From Paenibacillus sp. 1_12 (GTDB lineage: Bacteria; Bacillota; Bacilli; Paenibacillales; NBRC-103111), in contig NZ_FOTE01000002.1 in assembly GCF_900114475.1 (NCBI RefSeq), positions 248,001 through 312,000 of the forward strand: a stretch of DNA of 64,000 nucleotides. The letters run 5' to 3'. A program made the translations under genes and the position numbers. The notes under the pieces were generated by a model. That model worked only from the letters and a program-made list of their open reading frames with translations, ran no database searches and was not told the DNA's origin. Below are positions 16,978-26,115 of this stretch, in pieces (positions within the stretch are counted from its first letter, which is position 1; each line of letters opens with the position of its first letter).

Positions 16978-17718
16978 ATGGATATTACCGTCATTCCCAG
17001 TGTCAACGAGGCGCGTCCGGATGACCTTGTAAACAAAACCGTTATTGTCATTGATGTGCTGCGAGCCACCAGTACCATGCTGACTGCCTTGGCTCATGGA
17101 TGCGATGCGATCTATCCCGTCGAAACGGTGCTTCAAGCTAAGCAGCTTCTAGTGGAACAGCAGGACTGGCTAACGGGCGGAGAGCGCTACTGCAAAAAAA
17201 TTCCAGGCTTTAATCTTGGCAACTCCCCTTTTGAGTACATGGATGACCAAATAGCAGGCAAAACGATTATTCTCACGACCGCCAATGGTACCCGTGCCAT
17301 CCAAAAAGCTAACAGATCCGGTACCGTACTTATCGCGTCACTGCTAAACGGCAGAGCTTGTGCCGTAGAGGCGGCTGCTTTAAATAAGGATATCGTCATC
17401 TTGTGCTCAGGTACACAGGATGTGTTTGCTTTCGAGGATGGAATCTGCGCGGGGCAGCTTATCGAGGAAATACAAGAGCTGCAAGGGCAAGGCAAGACGG
17501 TGAATGTGGATGATTTAGGACTGAGTCAGCTGTACGCTTTCCGGCAAGTGCAATCCACGATGACAGAGGCATTGTTAAAAAGCAGTAACGGCAAACGGCT
17601 GGATAAGCTCGGTTTTCGCGAGGATGTTATTTACTGCTCACGAATGAATCTAATCCCTCTCGTCCCGACCATGCAGGGTGGGCGTTTGACCCTATTGCCA
17701 GTTAAGCAGCTGCATTAA
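16978..17718 (+). CDS. comB: 2-phosphosulfolactate phosphatase
   Basis: ComB removes phosphate from phosphosulfolactate to give sulfolactate, completing the two-step route with ComA. It has 246 residues. Family motifs are VIDVLRATSTMLTALAHG, LTTANGTRAIQKA and LCSGTQDVFAFEDGICAG. The ATG at 16978 is chosen because AAGGAAGGGG lies 8-12 bases upstream; the longer open frame begins inside comA. Confidence 0.93.
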   Translation: MDITVIPSVNEARPDDLVNKTVIVIDVLRATSTMLTALAHGCDAIYPVETVLQAKQLLVEQQDWLTGGERYCKKIPGFNLGNSPFEYMDDQIAGKTIILTTANGTRAIQKANRSGTVLIASLLNGRACAVEAAALNKDIVILCSGTQDVFAFEDGICAGQLIEEIQELQGQGKTVNVDDLGLSQLYAFRQVQSTMTEALLKSSNGKRLDKLGFREDVIYCSRMNLIPLVPTMQGGRLTLLPVKQLH

Positions 17719-17750
17719 AGCTTGAATGAAATGAACATGAAATGGCTGCC

Positions 17751-17784
17751 TGTCTCATACAGTAAAAGTGAAATCCATGAGACA
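17751..17784 (+). promoter_or_regulatory. Inverted repeat in DUF441 leader
   Basis: TGTCTCAT (17751-17758) and ATGAGACA (17777-17784) form a perfect 8-bp inverted repeat with an 18-base loop, immediately before the AAGGGG SD of the DUF441 gene. It could act as an operator or as a hairpin partly masking the SD. Confidence 0.4.
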
Positions 17785-17797
17785 AGGGGCTTTTACT

Positions 17798-18262
17798 ATG
17801 AATGGAGACATATTACTGGTTGCGCTCATCATCATCGGACTGATTGGACGCTCGCACATCATCACCACGGCGGCATGCGTACTTTTGATCATCAAGCTGA
17901 TCAGTCTGGATCGTTATTTACCGACAATCGAACGCAGAGGACTGGAGCTGGGGCTGTTATTTTTGACAATGGGCGTGCTAGTGCCGTTTGCCAGTGAAAA
18001 GATATCACTGAAAGACGTAGCCAGTATGTTTACGACATGGCCAGGTATATTGGCGCTGCTGGGTGGTGCCATCGCTACCTATATGAACGGAAAAGGCTTG
18101 AGCTTATTAAAAATAGACCCACAATTAATTGTGGGTCTTGTCATCGGTTCAATCTTCGGCATTATTTTTCTGCGCGGCATTCCTGTCGGCCCATTGATGG
18201 CTGCAGGTATTACGGCCTTTTTGTTAAAAATATTCACCTTTTTATTCGATAAGCTTCGATAA
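17798..18262 (+). CDS. DUF441 family membrane protein
   Basis: A 154-residue polytopic membrane protein of the DUF441 family (YtwI-like), function unknown. Four to five hydrophobic helices begin with [20 protein letters not shown]. The ATG at 17798 has AAGGGG 8 bases upstream; the frame opens 10 codons earlier without a comparable SD. The stop lies 13 bases from the convergent lysC stop. Confidence 0.88.
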   Translation: MNGDILLVALIIIGLIGRSHIITTAACVLLIIKLISLDRYLPTIERRGLELGLLFLTMGVLVPFASEKISLKDVASMFTTWPGILALLGGAIATYMNGKGLSLLKIDPQLIVGLVIGSIFGIIFLRGIPVGPLMAAGITAFLLKIFTFLFDKLR

Positions 18263-18275
18263 GTTAATGTAACAA

Positions 18276-19532
18276 TTAACGTCTGTCGGATGGTCCTCCG
18301 ACAAATGCCTGCTGCTCGGTGTCCAAGCCATAAGCGGTATGCAGCGCCTGAATCACTTCCGGCAACCGGCTATTGTCGATCACGCATGAGGTTTTAATTT
18401 CAGACGTACTAACCATGTTGATGCTCAGTCCCAAATCAGAAATAACCTCGAACATTTTGGCAGCAACGCCAGGTGTACTCACCATTCCTGCACCCACGAT
18501 GGATACCTTCACCAGATTTTCCTGGGATGTAACTTCGCGGAATTCGACAACGCTGCGGATATCCTCGATGACTTTGACGGCTCTGTCCTTATCGGAAAGG
18601 GCTACGGTGAATGCGAAGTCAGCAAGACCATTCAGCACACCGCTTTGTACGATAATATCAACGTCAATCTGCTCTTTAGCCAATGCTGTAAAAACTTTGG
18701 CCAATTGGCCTGGTTTCTCATCCACACCGAGAATACTGATTCTTGCTACATTCTTGTCGCTTGCTATTCCGCGTACTACGATACCTTGCTCCATTGCTGC
18801 TTCCTCCTTGACTTGGGTACCTTCATTATGGTTAAAGCTGGATCTGACGACCAGCGGCACATTGTAATTTTTGGCGTATTCAACAGCACGCGGATGAAGC
18901 ACAGCAGCACCCAGATTAGCGAGCTCCAGCATTTCATCATACGTAATTTCCGGAAGCTTACGGGCACATTTGACCACACGCGGATCGGTTGAGTAGATTC
19001 CATCTACGTCGGTGAATATCTCGCACACATCCGCTTTTATCGCAGCAGCCAATGCTACAGCCGTCGTATCCGAACCACCGCGGCCCAAAGTTGTGATCTC
19101 GCCTTCCTGAGTCATACCTTGGAAGCCCGCTACAATGACTACATTCCCCTGCTCCAACGCTTTAAAGATTCGCTCCGGTTGAATATCGGAAATTCTTGCT
19201 TTTCCATGAACCGGTTCTGTGTACATGCCAGCCTGCCATCCCGTATAAGATATCGCCGGTTGACCTAGGCTCTGAATCGTCATCGACAATAAAGCTACTG
19301 ATACCTGCTCACCTGTGCTCAGCAGCATATCCATTTCTCTGGCTGGAGGCGTTGACGAGCTGATCTGCTTCGTCAAGTCGATCAAATCATCCGTCGTATC
19401 TCCCATTGCCGAAACAACGACCACACATTGATGACCTTCGCGCTGTCTCTCTACGATACGACCCGCTACGCGCTTCATCCGCGCCGCGTCACCAACCGAA
19501 CTTCCACCGAATTTCATTACTATAAGAGACAA
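18276..19532 (-). CDS. lysC: Aspartate kinase (lysine-sensitive type)
   Basis: Phosphorylates aspartate, the entry to lysine, threonine, methionine and diaminopimelate (hence dipicolinate) synthesis. The 418 residues begin SLIVMKFGGSSVGD and contain the catalytic FTDVDGIYSTDPR, followed by tandem ACT domains (about 260-410). The TTG at 19532 is preferred: AGGGAG lies 8 bases upstream and the product matches the family N-terminus, whereas an in-frame GTG overlaps the SD. No lysine riboswitch fits in the short leader. Confidence 0.96.
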   Translation of the reverse strand: MSLIVMKFGGSSVGDAARMKRVAGRIVERQREGHQCVVVVSAMGDTTDDLIDLTKQISSSTPPAREMDMLLSTGEQVSVALLSMTIQSLGQPAISYTGWQAGMYTEPVHGKARISDIQPERIFKALEQGNVVIVAGFQGMTQEGEITTLGRGGSDTTAVALAAAIKADVCEIFTDVDGIYSTDPRVVKCARKLPEITYDEMLELANLGAAVLHPRAVEYAKNYNVPLVVRSSFNHNEGTQVKEEAAMEQGIVVRGIASDKNVARISILGVDEKPGQLAKVFTALAKEQIDVDIIVQSGVLNGLADFAFTVALSDKDRAVKVIEDIRSVVEFREVTSQENLVKVSIVGAGMVSTPGVAAKMFEVISDLGLSINMVSTSEIKTSCVIDNSRLPEVIQALHTAYGLDTEQQAFVGGPSDRR

Positions 19533-19574
19533 ACTGTTCACTCCCTAACCGAAACTTTTACATAACAATGTATT

Positions 19575-19583
19575 ATTATAGCA
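19575..19583 (-). promoter_or_regulatory. Extended -10 promoter element of lysC
   Basis: TGCTATAAT on the minus strand is a perfect extended -10, 42 bases before the lysC start. No convincing -35 is visible. Confidence 0.55.
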
Positions 19584-19710
19584 TATCGGTAGTAAAGGAT
19601 GAAGCACAAAAATGCTCCCCTCTCAACAGTGAGCGTTTATACATATAATGTAGGCGGGTCTATGCCAGTTCCAATCGAAACTTTCCTGCTTAAAAGAGGA
19701 TCATTCTCCA

Positions 19711-20298
19711 TCAAACCTTTTGGTAAGAGGACACAGGAATCCACCCTGCATCCGGCAACAAATCCCTGCGCGTCAGCTTTGTTCCAGTGATCAGCTGCAT
19801 GTAAGAGGCTATCGTCCCGTCATGAGAAACGATATAAAGTGTATCCTTCTCGAGTTTCCTGCACCAGCTTATAAATTGCTCAGCCCACTTCTCGAACAGC
19901 AAATTAGGCAGGGTATTAATGCCCTGCAGCCACATATAAGGAGGCACATCCTGCGGCAGCGAAAAATCACTATAGCAATTAGATAAACAGGTGGGCTCCA
20001 GCATCTCATCACAAGGCAAGGTTTGGAAATCAAAGCGCTGGGGAAATTGACGAGGACCGGCAGCTGGATGAACAAACCTCAGCGCGTGTGAGCCTTTACA
20101 CCAAAGCTGCGCGGTTTGCAGTGTGCGCCTTGTCGGGCTGGCTATGATGGCATGACGTTCTGTCAGCGGCATAACCGTTCGCAGTCGTTCAGCCTGATGT
20201 TTACCAAATTCAGTGAGTCCTGGGTTCTCCATTTTGTAGCTCTCGGGTACTTGCTGTGTGTGTTCTCCTTGACCATGACAAACAAAAACGATCTCCAT
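19711..20298 (-). CDS. Histidine phosphatase family protein with altered RHG motif
   Basis: A 195-residue member of the phosphoglycerate mutase-like superfamily. The nucleophilic histidine is present as H8, but the normally invariant arginine before it is Cys (MEIVFVCHGQGEH). Other landmarks remain: ASPTRRTLQTAQ and the second histidine in YIVSHDGTI. A single C-to-T change (CGT to TGT) would explain the substitution, so activity may be reduced or altered. The SD GAGAGGG is good. Substrate unknown. Confidence 0.82.
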   Translation of the reverse strand: MEIVFVCHGQGEHTQQVPESYKMENPGLTEFGKHQAERLRTVMPLTERHAIIASPTRRTLQTAQLWCKGSHALRFVHPAAGPRQFPQRFDFQTLPCDEMLEPTCLSNCYSDFSLPQDVPPYMWLQGINTLPNLLFEKWAEQFISWCRKLEKDTLYIVSHDGTIASYMQLITGTKLTRRDLLPDAGWIPVSSYQKV

Positions 20299-20474
20299 CC
20301 GAGCTCACCCTCTCTTGTTGTTTTCTTATTTTATGCAGGTTCAGCCTGCCTCATATCCATAATTCAACAGAGTCTGACGTTTTAACCCTATTCTTTTGCA
20401 CCAACCCGGCTACTTCCTATATACCCATGTCTCCATACTGCAGAATCGAAATCTACAGCTCATTTGCGTATGAT

Positions 20475-21911
20475 CTATACAGCAGCTGTTTTCCACTTGC
20501 CACTCTTGTAACGGAAGTAAATAATCGCGGTTCGGACCAGTTGATCAACGGCAATAGATAAATAGGCACCTATAATTCCCCAGTGAAAAACGAGCACAAA
20601 CAACAGGCTGAGCAACCCCCGAAAAATAAATACGCCAACAAAAGTCGAAATCAATGGAAACCGTGTATCGCCAGCGCCGCGAAGCGCTCCTGCCAGGATG
20701 AACTGCGAGGCCTGAAACGTTTGAATCAGCCCAATAATGCGCAATGCACTGGCTCCTGCGTTAATGACAGCTGCATCATGGGTGTACAGCATCATAATGT
20801 AAGGCGCCAATACGATAAAGCCGACTCCCATGATGCCGGCAAATATACGCCCGAACCTGCTGGTCTCCCAGCCGAATTTTTCTGCAAGCTCAGGCTTGCC
20901 TGCTCCCAACCCTTGACCTACCAAAGTGCTGGCTGCAAGTGAAAAAGCCATTCCCGGCATAAAAGTAAGGCCCATAATGCTAAAGCAAATCGTATGAGCT
21001 GCAAATACCGCCGTCCCCAAACCGCTTAAGACCAAGGTAAATACAAGCTGCCCGGCCCTGAGAGCTAACTGCTCTCCAGCTGATGGCAGGCCGATTTTGA
21101 CAATTCTGCGGATTATCGGATAATCGACTGCCATCAGCTTCCTCCAGGAAAGCTTAATAATTGATCCTTTACCAAATAGCACGAACACCACCCACAAAGT
21201 AGAGATCGCCCGCGCTATCACTGTCGCAACAGCAGCACCAATTAGTCCCATGCCAGGAATAGAGCCGATTCCATATATAAGCGGATAGCCAAGAATGACC
21301 ACAAGAATATTGGACAGCACATTAATTTTCATGGGGGTTCTCGTGTCCCCTGCCCCGCGAAGAATGGCCGATAAACTCGTGGAAATGACGGTAAAGCTTA
21401 GCGACAAAAACATAACTTTCGCATAGCTCAACCCCTCAGAAAGAACTTCGTTCGTCGCACCAAGCAGCACGAGAATATGTTCTGCAAATATGTAGCTTAG
21501 CGAGATGACCACAACACTCAGCAATAAGCTGAGCATAAACGTCTGCTGTGCAGTTCGAGTAGCCTCCTCCACATTTCCTGCTCCCATAGCTCTTGCAATA
21601 ATCGCAGTCGTGCCTATATTCAATGCCATAAAGATCGCTAAAGCAAAAAACACAGGCTGATTCGTCAAGCCAACCGCTGTGACCGCTTCCGCACTTACAT
21701 GCCCGACCATGATCATCACAATCATTTGAAGCAAATTCATCATCATGTTCTCAACGAGTGAAGGCCCTGCCAGCTGCAAGATCACTTTACGGATTTCCTT
21801 TTTCCCGCCCGTCTCCAGCTTTAGAAGTACTTGTGGATCAAGCAAGCGTTTGTGCTTGCGGGGTTCAGGCTGGAGGGGTGAAGCGCTTTCATCATCAATT
21901 TGCTGCGGCAT
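20475..21911 (-). CDS. MATE family efflux transporter
   Basis: A 478-residue inner-membrane protein with about 12 predicted helices. MATE signatures are GPSLVENMMMNLLQMIVMIM and ARAMGAGN in the first half, and GLGAGKP and RGAGDTR in the second. MATE proteins export cationic drugs or metabolites using Na+ or H+ gradients. An N-terminal hydrophilic extension of about 35 residues precedes the first helix. The SD is GAAGGA. Substrate unknown. Confidence 0.93.
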   Translation of the reverse strand: MPQQIDDESASPLQPEPRKHKRLLDPQVLLKLETGGKKEIRKVILQLAGPSLVENMMMNLLQMIVMIMVGHVSAEAVTAVGLTNQPVFFALAIFMALNIGTTAIIARAMGAGNVEEATRTAQQTFMLSLLLSVVVISLSYIFAEHILVLLGATNEVLSEGLSYAKVMFLSLSFTVISTSLSAILRGAGDTRTPMKINVLSNILVVILGYPLIYGIGSIPGMGLIGAAVATVIARAISTLWVVFVLFGKGSIIKLSWRKLMAVDYPIIRRIVKIGLPSAGEQLALRAGQLVFTLVLSGLGTAVFAAHTICFSIMGLTFMPGMAFSLAASTLVGQGLGAGKPELAEKFGWETSRFGRIFAGIMGVGFIVLAPYIMMLYTHDAAVINAGASALRIIGLIQTFQASQFILAGALRGAGDTRFPLISTFVGVFIFRGLLSLLFVLVFHWGIIGAYLSIAVDQLVRTAIIYFRYKSGKWKTAAV

Positions 21912-21964
21912 AACTATGTTCCTTCTTTCATATTTCCGTCATCAGGCATAATCCTGTTTATGCT

Positions 21965-22423
21965 TTATCTCTTATACAAATTACGAACTCTTTGCAGTAT
22001 GGCAAATCCGATGAGTCCGCCGATTACATTCAACAAAATATCATCAACATCAAAGCTGCCAACGTGAAATACCCACTGAATCGATTCGACTGCCAGCAGC
22101 GCCAGCAAAAATCTGCTGATGATTTGCAGGTAGCTCCGAACACCTGGAAAAACCAGTGGCACCAAAAAACCAAACGGCACAAAGGCCGCGACATTTCCAA
22201 ATAGGTTAATGACCCATGTATCCAAATTGTAATGATGAAAACCGGTTATATAATTGGAAATCGTTTTGAAAGGAATCAGGTTCATCATTCGTTCCGTTCT
22301 GGTATTACGAGAAAATCCAAAAAACAACAAATAACACATAAATGAACCGTATCCTGCAAACATGAGGATGGCCAAATCCCTATACAGCTTTTTTAATCTT
22401 TTTGATGTCAATCTGATTCGCAT
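21965..22423 (-). CDS. VanZ family membrane protein
   Basis: A 152-residue membrane protein with four hydrophobic helices. VanZ-family motifs are NLFGNVAAFVPFGFLVP and SFDVDDILLNVIGGLIG. Distant VanZ relatives affect teicoplanin tolerance, but most chromosomal copies have no known role. The ATG abuts AAAGG, so the exact start is uncertain. Confidence 0.85.
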   Translation of the reverse strand: MRIRLTSKRLKKLYRDLAILMFAGYGSFMCYLLFFGFSRNTRTERMMNLIPFKTISNYITGFHHYNLDTWVINLFGNVAAFVPFGFLVPLVFPGVRSYLQIISRFLLALLAVESIQWVFHVGSFDVDDILLNVIGGLIGFAILQRVRNLYKR

Positions 22424-22480
22424 CCTTTATTATTCAATCCACAGAGCATGTCTCTTAGTCAAAATAGGTCTATTCCTAGC

Positions 22481-23392
22481 TTATTCATACTCTTCCAATA
22501 GCTTCTCAAAAACAGAAGCCAGCTCCAGCGAATTCTGTGGATCGCCAACCTGATCCTCCACACACCACCAAGCGGAAAGTACAGCATGGCTGTACCCCCA
22601 GGCCATTACCCTTTCTGGATCCAAAGCCAGTTCTGTGCTGAACAGCTCAATTCTCCGTCTAATGATGTCCCTTGGGTGTTCGTCCGGCAAGTTATTCATT
22701 AAAAAAGAAATGACCCCGTATTCTAGCTCGCCAATCAGCCCCTTGGGGTCAATCGCGATGTAAGGCTCCCTTTCTGCTGACAGCAGATTCTCATGGTGAA
22801 GATCACCATGCAGCAGCTGCGGGTTTCTCCAGGTCTTGTGCAGCTTCGCAAACCAGTCCTCGGCTTTACGCACCATTTGTTCAGGCAATGGTCCCGTACC
22901 ACCAAGATAACGGACACGAAGCTTGTCAAGGCCTTTAGCCCAGTCCGAAGTCGATGGGAACAACGAATGCAGCGGTGGGGGCGTTTGCAGCTTCCTCATG
23001 ACAGCAGCTGCCAGGCGTACCGCTTCATCATCATCTGCTACAGTCTTAAGAGTGTGACCTGGGACCGCTCTTTCCAAAATCAAAATTCCCTTATCTGTAT
23101 CCGAATCCCAAAGTCTGGCACATCCATTCCCTTTGTATATGCCCAGAGCTTCTGCTTCAGTAATCAATTCCTTATTAGGTACACCCAGCTTAAGTACGGC
23201 TTCCGTTCCATCCCTAAAGAGTACAGGCGCTACAAAGTTAAAAGAAAGCGGATAAGCAGCCAAAACCTGAAAAGACCATCGGCTTTCGCAATATTGGATG
23301 AGCTCATCAAAATGCTCCAGCCACAATGCGCCCTTTTCCTGGTGTACACCCAGTATGGTATGTATAAATTTCTCCGGTAGCTGAATCATCAT
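22481..23392 (-). CDS. Aminoglycoside/hydroxyurea phosphotransferase-like kinase
   Basis: A 303-residue protein of the APH(6)/hydroxyurea kinase family. It has kinase-fold motifs LLHGDLHHENLL (catalytic Asp) and YIAIDPKGLIGELEYG (Mg-binding Asp). Chromosomal members may act on small molecules other than antibiotics, so resistance cannot be asserted. The ATG at 23392 is set by AAGGGG 5 bases upstream; the frame opens 18 codons earlier without an SD. Confidence 0.87.
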   Translation of the reverse strand: MMIQLPEKFIHTILGVHQEKGALWLEHFDELIQYCESRWSFQVLAAYPLSFNFVAPVLFRDGTEAVLKLGVPNKELITEAEALGIYKGNGCARLWDSDTDKGILILERAVPGHTLKTVADDDEAVRLAAAVMRKLQTPPPLHSLFPSTSDWAKGLDKLRVRYLGGTGPLPEQMVRKAEDWFAKLHKTWRNPQLLHGDLHHENLLSAEREPYIAIDPKGLIGELEYGVISFLMNNLPDEHPRDIIRRRIELFSTELALDPERVMAWGYSHAVLSAWWCVEDQVGDPQNSLELASVFEKLLEEYE

Positions 23393-23484
23393 ATCATCCC
23401 CTTCATTGTGTGTGAAATTCTTGTAATGGTTGCCGGCTAATGTCAAAAAGCCTCATGACCGTAAACGGAAACGAGGCCTCTGGA

Positions 23485-24282
23485 TTAGTCTCTCAGCTGC
23501 TGTGATGCTTTACTTTTATTGTTATCTAACTGCTCCAGACAAGCTCTCAAGCCATCCTCGGGTGTCCCTGTAGGATTAAACTCCAGTCCCACATAACCTT
23601 TATACCCAAGCTCACGAAGCTTGTTCATGACAAACGGATAGGCAATTTCTCCGGTTCCCAGCTCATGCCTTCCCGGATGATCGGCAACGTGAATATATCC
23701 AATCTGCTCAATGTTTGCACTAATAGTTGGCGTCAGATCGCCTTCGGTAATTTGCTGGTGATATACATCATATAGCAATTTAACATGGGCACTATTGACT
23801 TCGGCGATAATAGACAATGCTTCTGTTGAGGTTTCAAGGAAATAGCCGGGATGATTGACCTTCGTATTCAACGGCTCCAGCACAAGTGTAACGCCAGCAT
23901 ATTCAAGTAATGGCACACAAGCCTTTAATCCATCGACAATGCTTTGGCGCTGCTCTTCTCTTGAAACACCCTCAAGCGTATTTCCGGTTACAGCGATTAT
24001 ATGCTTACAGTTCAACCGTTGGGCAATCTCCAACGTTTCCTTCAGCCCTTGAACATAGGAATCGCGAAGCGCGGGATCTAGCAGTGAAATCGATTTGGTA
24101 CAAAATGACCCTACATTCAGATCGAACTCCTTAACCAGTTGCTCCATTAAATCCATATCCCGGTTTCCCCAGCCCCAAAATTCAAAGGCGGTAAAGCCAA
24201 GCTCCTTAACTGTTCTCAAAATCTTGGCTAAATCATAACCGCTGTTTCTGAACACTGCGTCGATCGATGGCGAGTAGATCAT
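23485..24282 (-). CDS. Sugar phosphate isomerase/epimerase (TIM barrel)
   Basis: A 265-residue xylose-isomerase-like TIM barrel of the hydroxypyruvate isomerase/IolE/tagatose epimerase group. Metal-ligand regions are visible: LVLEPLNTKVNHPG, LLYDVYHQQITEGD, IGYIHVADHPGRHELG and YVGLEFNPTG. The ATG at 24282 has an AGGAGG 6 bases before it; the open frame runs 26 codons further up without support. It has a clear sigma-A promoter and a cre-like site. The exact substrate cannot be read from sequence. Confidence 0.88.
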   Translation of the reverse strand: MIYSPSIDAVFRNSGYDLAKILRTVKELGFTAFEFWGWGNRDMDLMEQLVKEFDLNVGSFCTKSISLLDPALRDSYVQGLKETLEIAQRLNCKHIIAVTGNTLEGVSREEQRQSIVDGLKACVPLLEYAGVTLVLEPLNTKVNHPGYFLETSTEALSIIAEVNSAHVKLLYDVYHQQITEGDLTPTISANIEQIGYIHVADHPGRHELGTGEIAYPFVMNKLRELGYKGYVGLEFNPTGTPEDGLRACLEQLDNNKSKASQQLRD

Positions 24283-24331
24283 TGAATACCTCCTGAATGC
24301 GGCGTAAAAGCACCTAAGTATCTTTAACATT

Positions 24332-24360
24332 ATTATAGGAGCACGTAATCTGCGAATCAA
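24332..24360 (-). promoter_or_regulatory. Sigma-A promoter of the sugar isomerase gene
   Basis: TTGATT (24355-24360) and TATAAT (24332-24337) are separated by 17 bases on the minus strand, 50 bases before the start codon. Confidence 0.75.
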
Positions 24361-24377
24361 GCATTAACATGCAAAAA

Positions 24378-24391
24378 AGAAATCGCTTACA
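24378..24391. promoter_or_regulatory. cre-like site (CcpA)
   Basis: AGAAATCGCTTACA matches the catabolite response element TGWAANCGNTNWCA at 13 of 14 positions. It lies about 18 bases upstream of the -35 of the sugar isomerase promoter, a position compatible with CcpA activation or weak repression. The assignment is by pattern only. Confidence 0.45.
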
Positions 24392-24579
24392 CCTGTGTGT
24401 CAACAGTACCTGCCCAACAAAACTTCACATTCCGCTTTTTTAGCGAATGACACGCTGAATAGATGGGTCGTCATGACACAGACCTAAACCCATTGTTCCA
24501 GTTAACTTCTAGCGTAGGTGGCCCCTTTGCCTTAAGTCTCCGTTTAGGTTAAACTGAACATAGAAGGGTGTGGTGAACC

Positions 24580-24786
24580 ATGTTAAAAGAATTTCTCAAT
24601 CAACAAGTCACGATACTATTCATTGACGGCGGAAGTATTAGTAATGGGACGCTTATTGAGATGGATGAGCGCTTTGTGAAATATCAATCTCCCCATAGTC
24701 TCAATATCATCCCTATCACCTCAATCAAGACTGTAAATTTACAAACAGAAGACAAACCCAATGCTACCGTAAGAGGTTTTGTTTAA
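24580..24786 (+). CDS. Small hypothetical protein, LSm-like pattern
   Basis: A 68-residue protein that I do not recognise by name. The sequence MLKEFLNQQVTILFIDGG, then SNGTLIEMDERFVKYQSP and IIPITSIKTVNL, gives a short helix followed by about five beta strands. This resembles Hfq/LSm or DUF2642-like small beta barrels, as an inference from pattern. It has its own terminator, and convergent AIM24 lies just beyond. Confidence 0.65.
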   Translation: MLKEFLNQQVTILFIDGGSISNGTLIEMDERFVKYQSPHSLNIIPITSIKTVNLQTEDKPNATVRGFV

Positions 24787-24793
24787 GCTTTGG

Positions 24794-24814
24794 AGCCACT
24801 TTGGTGGCTTTTTT
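24794..24814 (+). terminator. Terminator after the LSm-like gene
   Basis: AGCCAC and GTGGCT form a 6-bp stem with a 4-base loop, followed by TTTTT, 8 bases after the stop at 24786. Confidence 0.75.
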
Positions 24815-25512
24815 CATTTGATAAATATACCTCCGAATGGAATAACTTCCCTAAGCACCCGGCGTATCAGACTATCGCTTTGCATGTGCTCATCCAACTG
24901 CTTGTCAGGCTTGCATGGCTGCAGCAGTACAGAACCTTTGCCCTTCAGCTCCCATTGATAATTCATGTGCTGGCTTGCCAGCGTATTCCCGTATACGCAA
25001 GGCTTAAGAGTTATGTGTTGCGGATAGGCCACCAAACAATTCACATCCACAAACAGAGGACTTTGCGGATGAAGCTCTACCTGATAAAGCGGCCCCGCTG
25101 TTAAAAGACCAAGTGTACCAGGTCCTTGAAAACGCATTTTCACAAAATCACGCGTCATCAGTGCATTCCGTACCGATTGTATATGCGTCCGAAACGTCAT
25201 GCCTTCCATGAAAAACAAAACATGCTTAAACTCGAACAAGAGATCGTCATCCTTCTGAATCGACACCGTACCCAAATTATAGCCTTCAGGCAAACCCAGC
25301 ATGCACCTGGAGGGACCGCTGATTCGCGACTGTATCATCCTTTTTTTGCGATACATATTGGAAAGCTTCATAAAGGAATCTTCACGTAATGAAGGCGACC
25401 CTTGAAAAGCGACAATTTGATTCGGATGCAGCACATGAACGGATTCTCCCTGCTCAACCGTAAGCGAAGCGATGCGTGTCCTTTGTTCGGGCTGCTCGTA
25501 AGATATATCCAT
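24814..25512 (-). CDS. AIM24 family protein
   Basis: A 232-residue protein of the AIM24 (DUF124) family, a beta-sandwich fold named after a yeast mitochondrial protein; bacterial roles are unclear. Typical patterns are MRFQGPGTLGLLTAGPLY and LFVDVNCLVAYPQHI. A strong GGGGGG SD precedes the ATG. It is 51 bases downstream of the secreted coiled-coil gene on the same strand, so the two may be co-transcribed. Confidence 0.85.
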   Translation of the reverse strand: MDISYEQPEQRTRIASLTVEQGESVHVLHPNQIVAFQGSPSLREDSFMKLSNMYRKKRMIQSRISGPSRCMLGLPEGYNLGTVSIQKDDDLLFEFKHVLFFMEGMTFRTHIQSVRNALMTRDFVKMRFQGPGTLGLLTAGPLYQVELHPQSPLFVDVNCLVAYPQHITLKPCVYGNTLASQHMNYQWELKGKGSVLLQPCKPDKQLDEHMQSDSLIRRVLREVIPFGGIFIK

Positions 25513-25563
25513 GCTACACCCCCCTGCTATGATTTGAAAATTTTTGTCACGTTTCCGATCCGC

Positions 25564-26031
25564 TTATTTGCGCAGACTTCGCTTTTGTCTTCTCCATACC
25601 GCTACACGTATCAAACGTCCGGATACAAAATAACCAGCCACAAGAACTATCGCTGTTACACCCATCCAAATCAGCTTGCGATTGCGGGCTTCCTTATCCA
25701 GCTTGTCCTGCTCTGCAGCATGAATCGCAATCTGCAGCGCTTCATTCTGCTCCATGAGCCGCTTATTCTGTGCAAGAAGGCGTTCTTCTGTTTCCTTAGA
25801 GCGCGCTATCGTTTCCGTCAGCTGTTCTTTTTGCTCATCAAATTTTTTGACTTGCTCCTGCAGCTGCTGCTTAGCGGCATCGTATTCTTTCTCAATAATT
25901 TCCACTTGCTCGGGCAGCTTGTAAATCTCTTTCACACGATCAAAAAATCCCGCTTGGACGGTGGAAACCGGTTGTACGAGCATCACGATAAAAACCCCAA
26001 CAAGCAGCGTCTTCCACCTATATGATCTCAT
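25564..26031 (-). CDS. Signal-peptide coiled-coil membrane protein, unknown
   Basis: Not recognised. The 155 residues have an N-terminal signal (MRSYRWKTLLVGVFIVMLVQ, cleavage possible near VQAG), a long Gln/Glu/Lys-rich coiled coil (about 40-115), a transmembrane helix (about 122-140) and a basic tail (VWRRQKRSLRK). The predicted topology is an extracytoplasmic coiled coil anchored at its C-terminal end. A link with the downstream AIM24 gene is only positional. Confidence 0.75.
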   Translation of the reverse strand: MRSYRWKTLLVGVFIVMLVQPVSTVQAGFFDRVKEIYKLPEQVEIIEKEYDAAKQQLQEQVKKFDEQKEQLTETIARSKETEERLLAQNKRLMEQNEALQIAIHAAEQDKLDKEARNRKLIWMGVTAIVLVAGYFVSGRLIRVAVWRRQKRSLRK

Positions 26032-26115
26032 CCCTTTTCCACCTCCACTGAATCGACTTGTATCTTCATTTTACTTCATATTTTGCGGGATGCCAATTCT
26101 GCGTGCCAAACAAGT

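Noticed and set aside
18276-19700. Lysine riboswitch before lysC
   Set aside because: The leader between promoter and start is about 40 bases, far too short for the lysine aptamer.
25402-26025. Plus-strand 207-codon frame opposite the coiled-coil gene
   Set aside because: Antisense shadow; the minus-strand frame has a signal peptide, coiled coil and SD.
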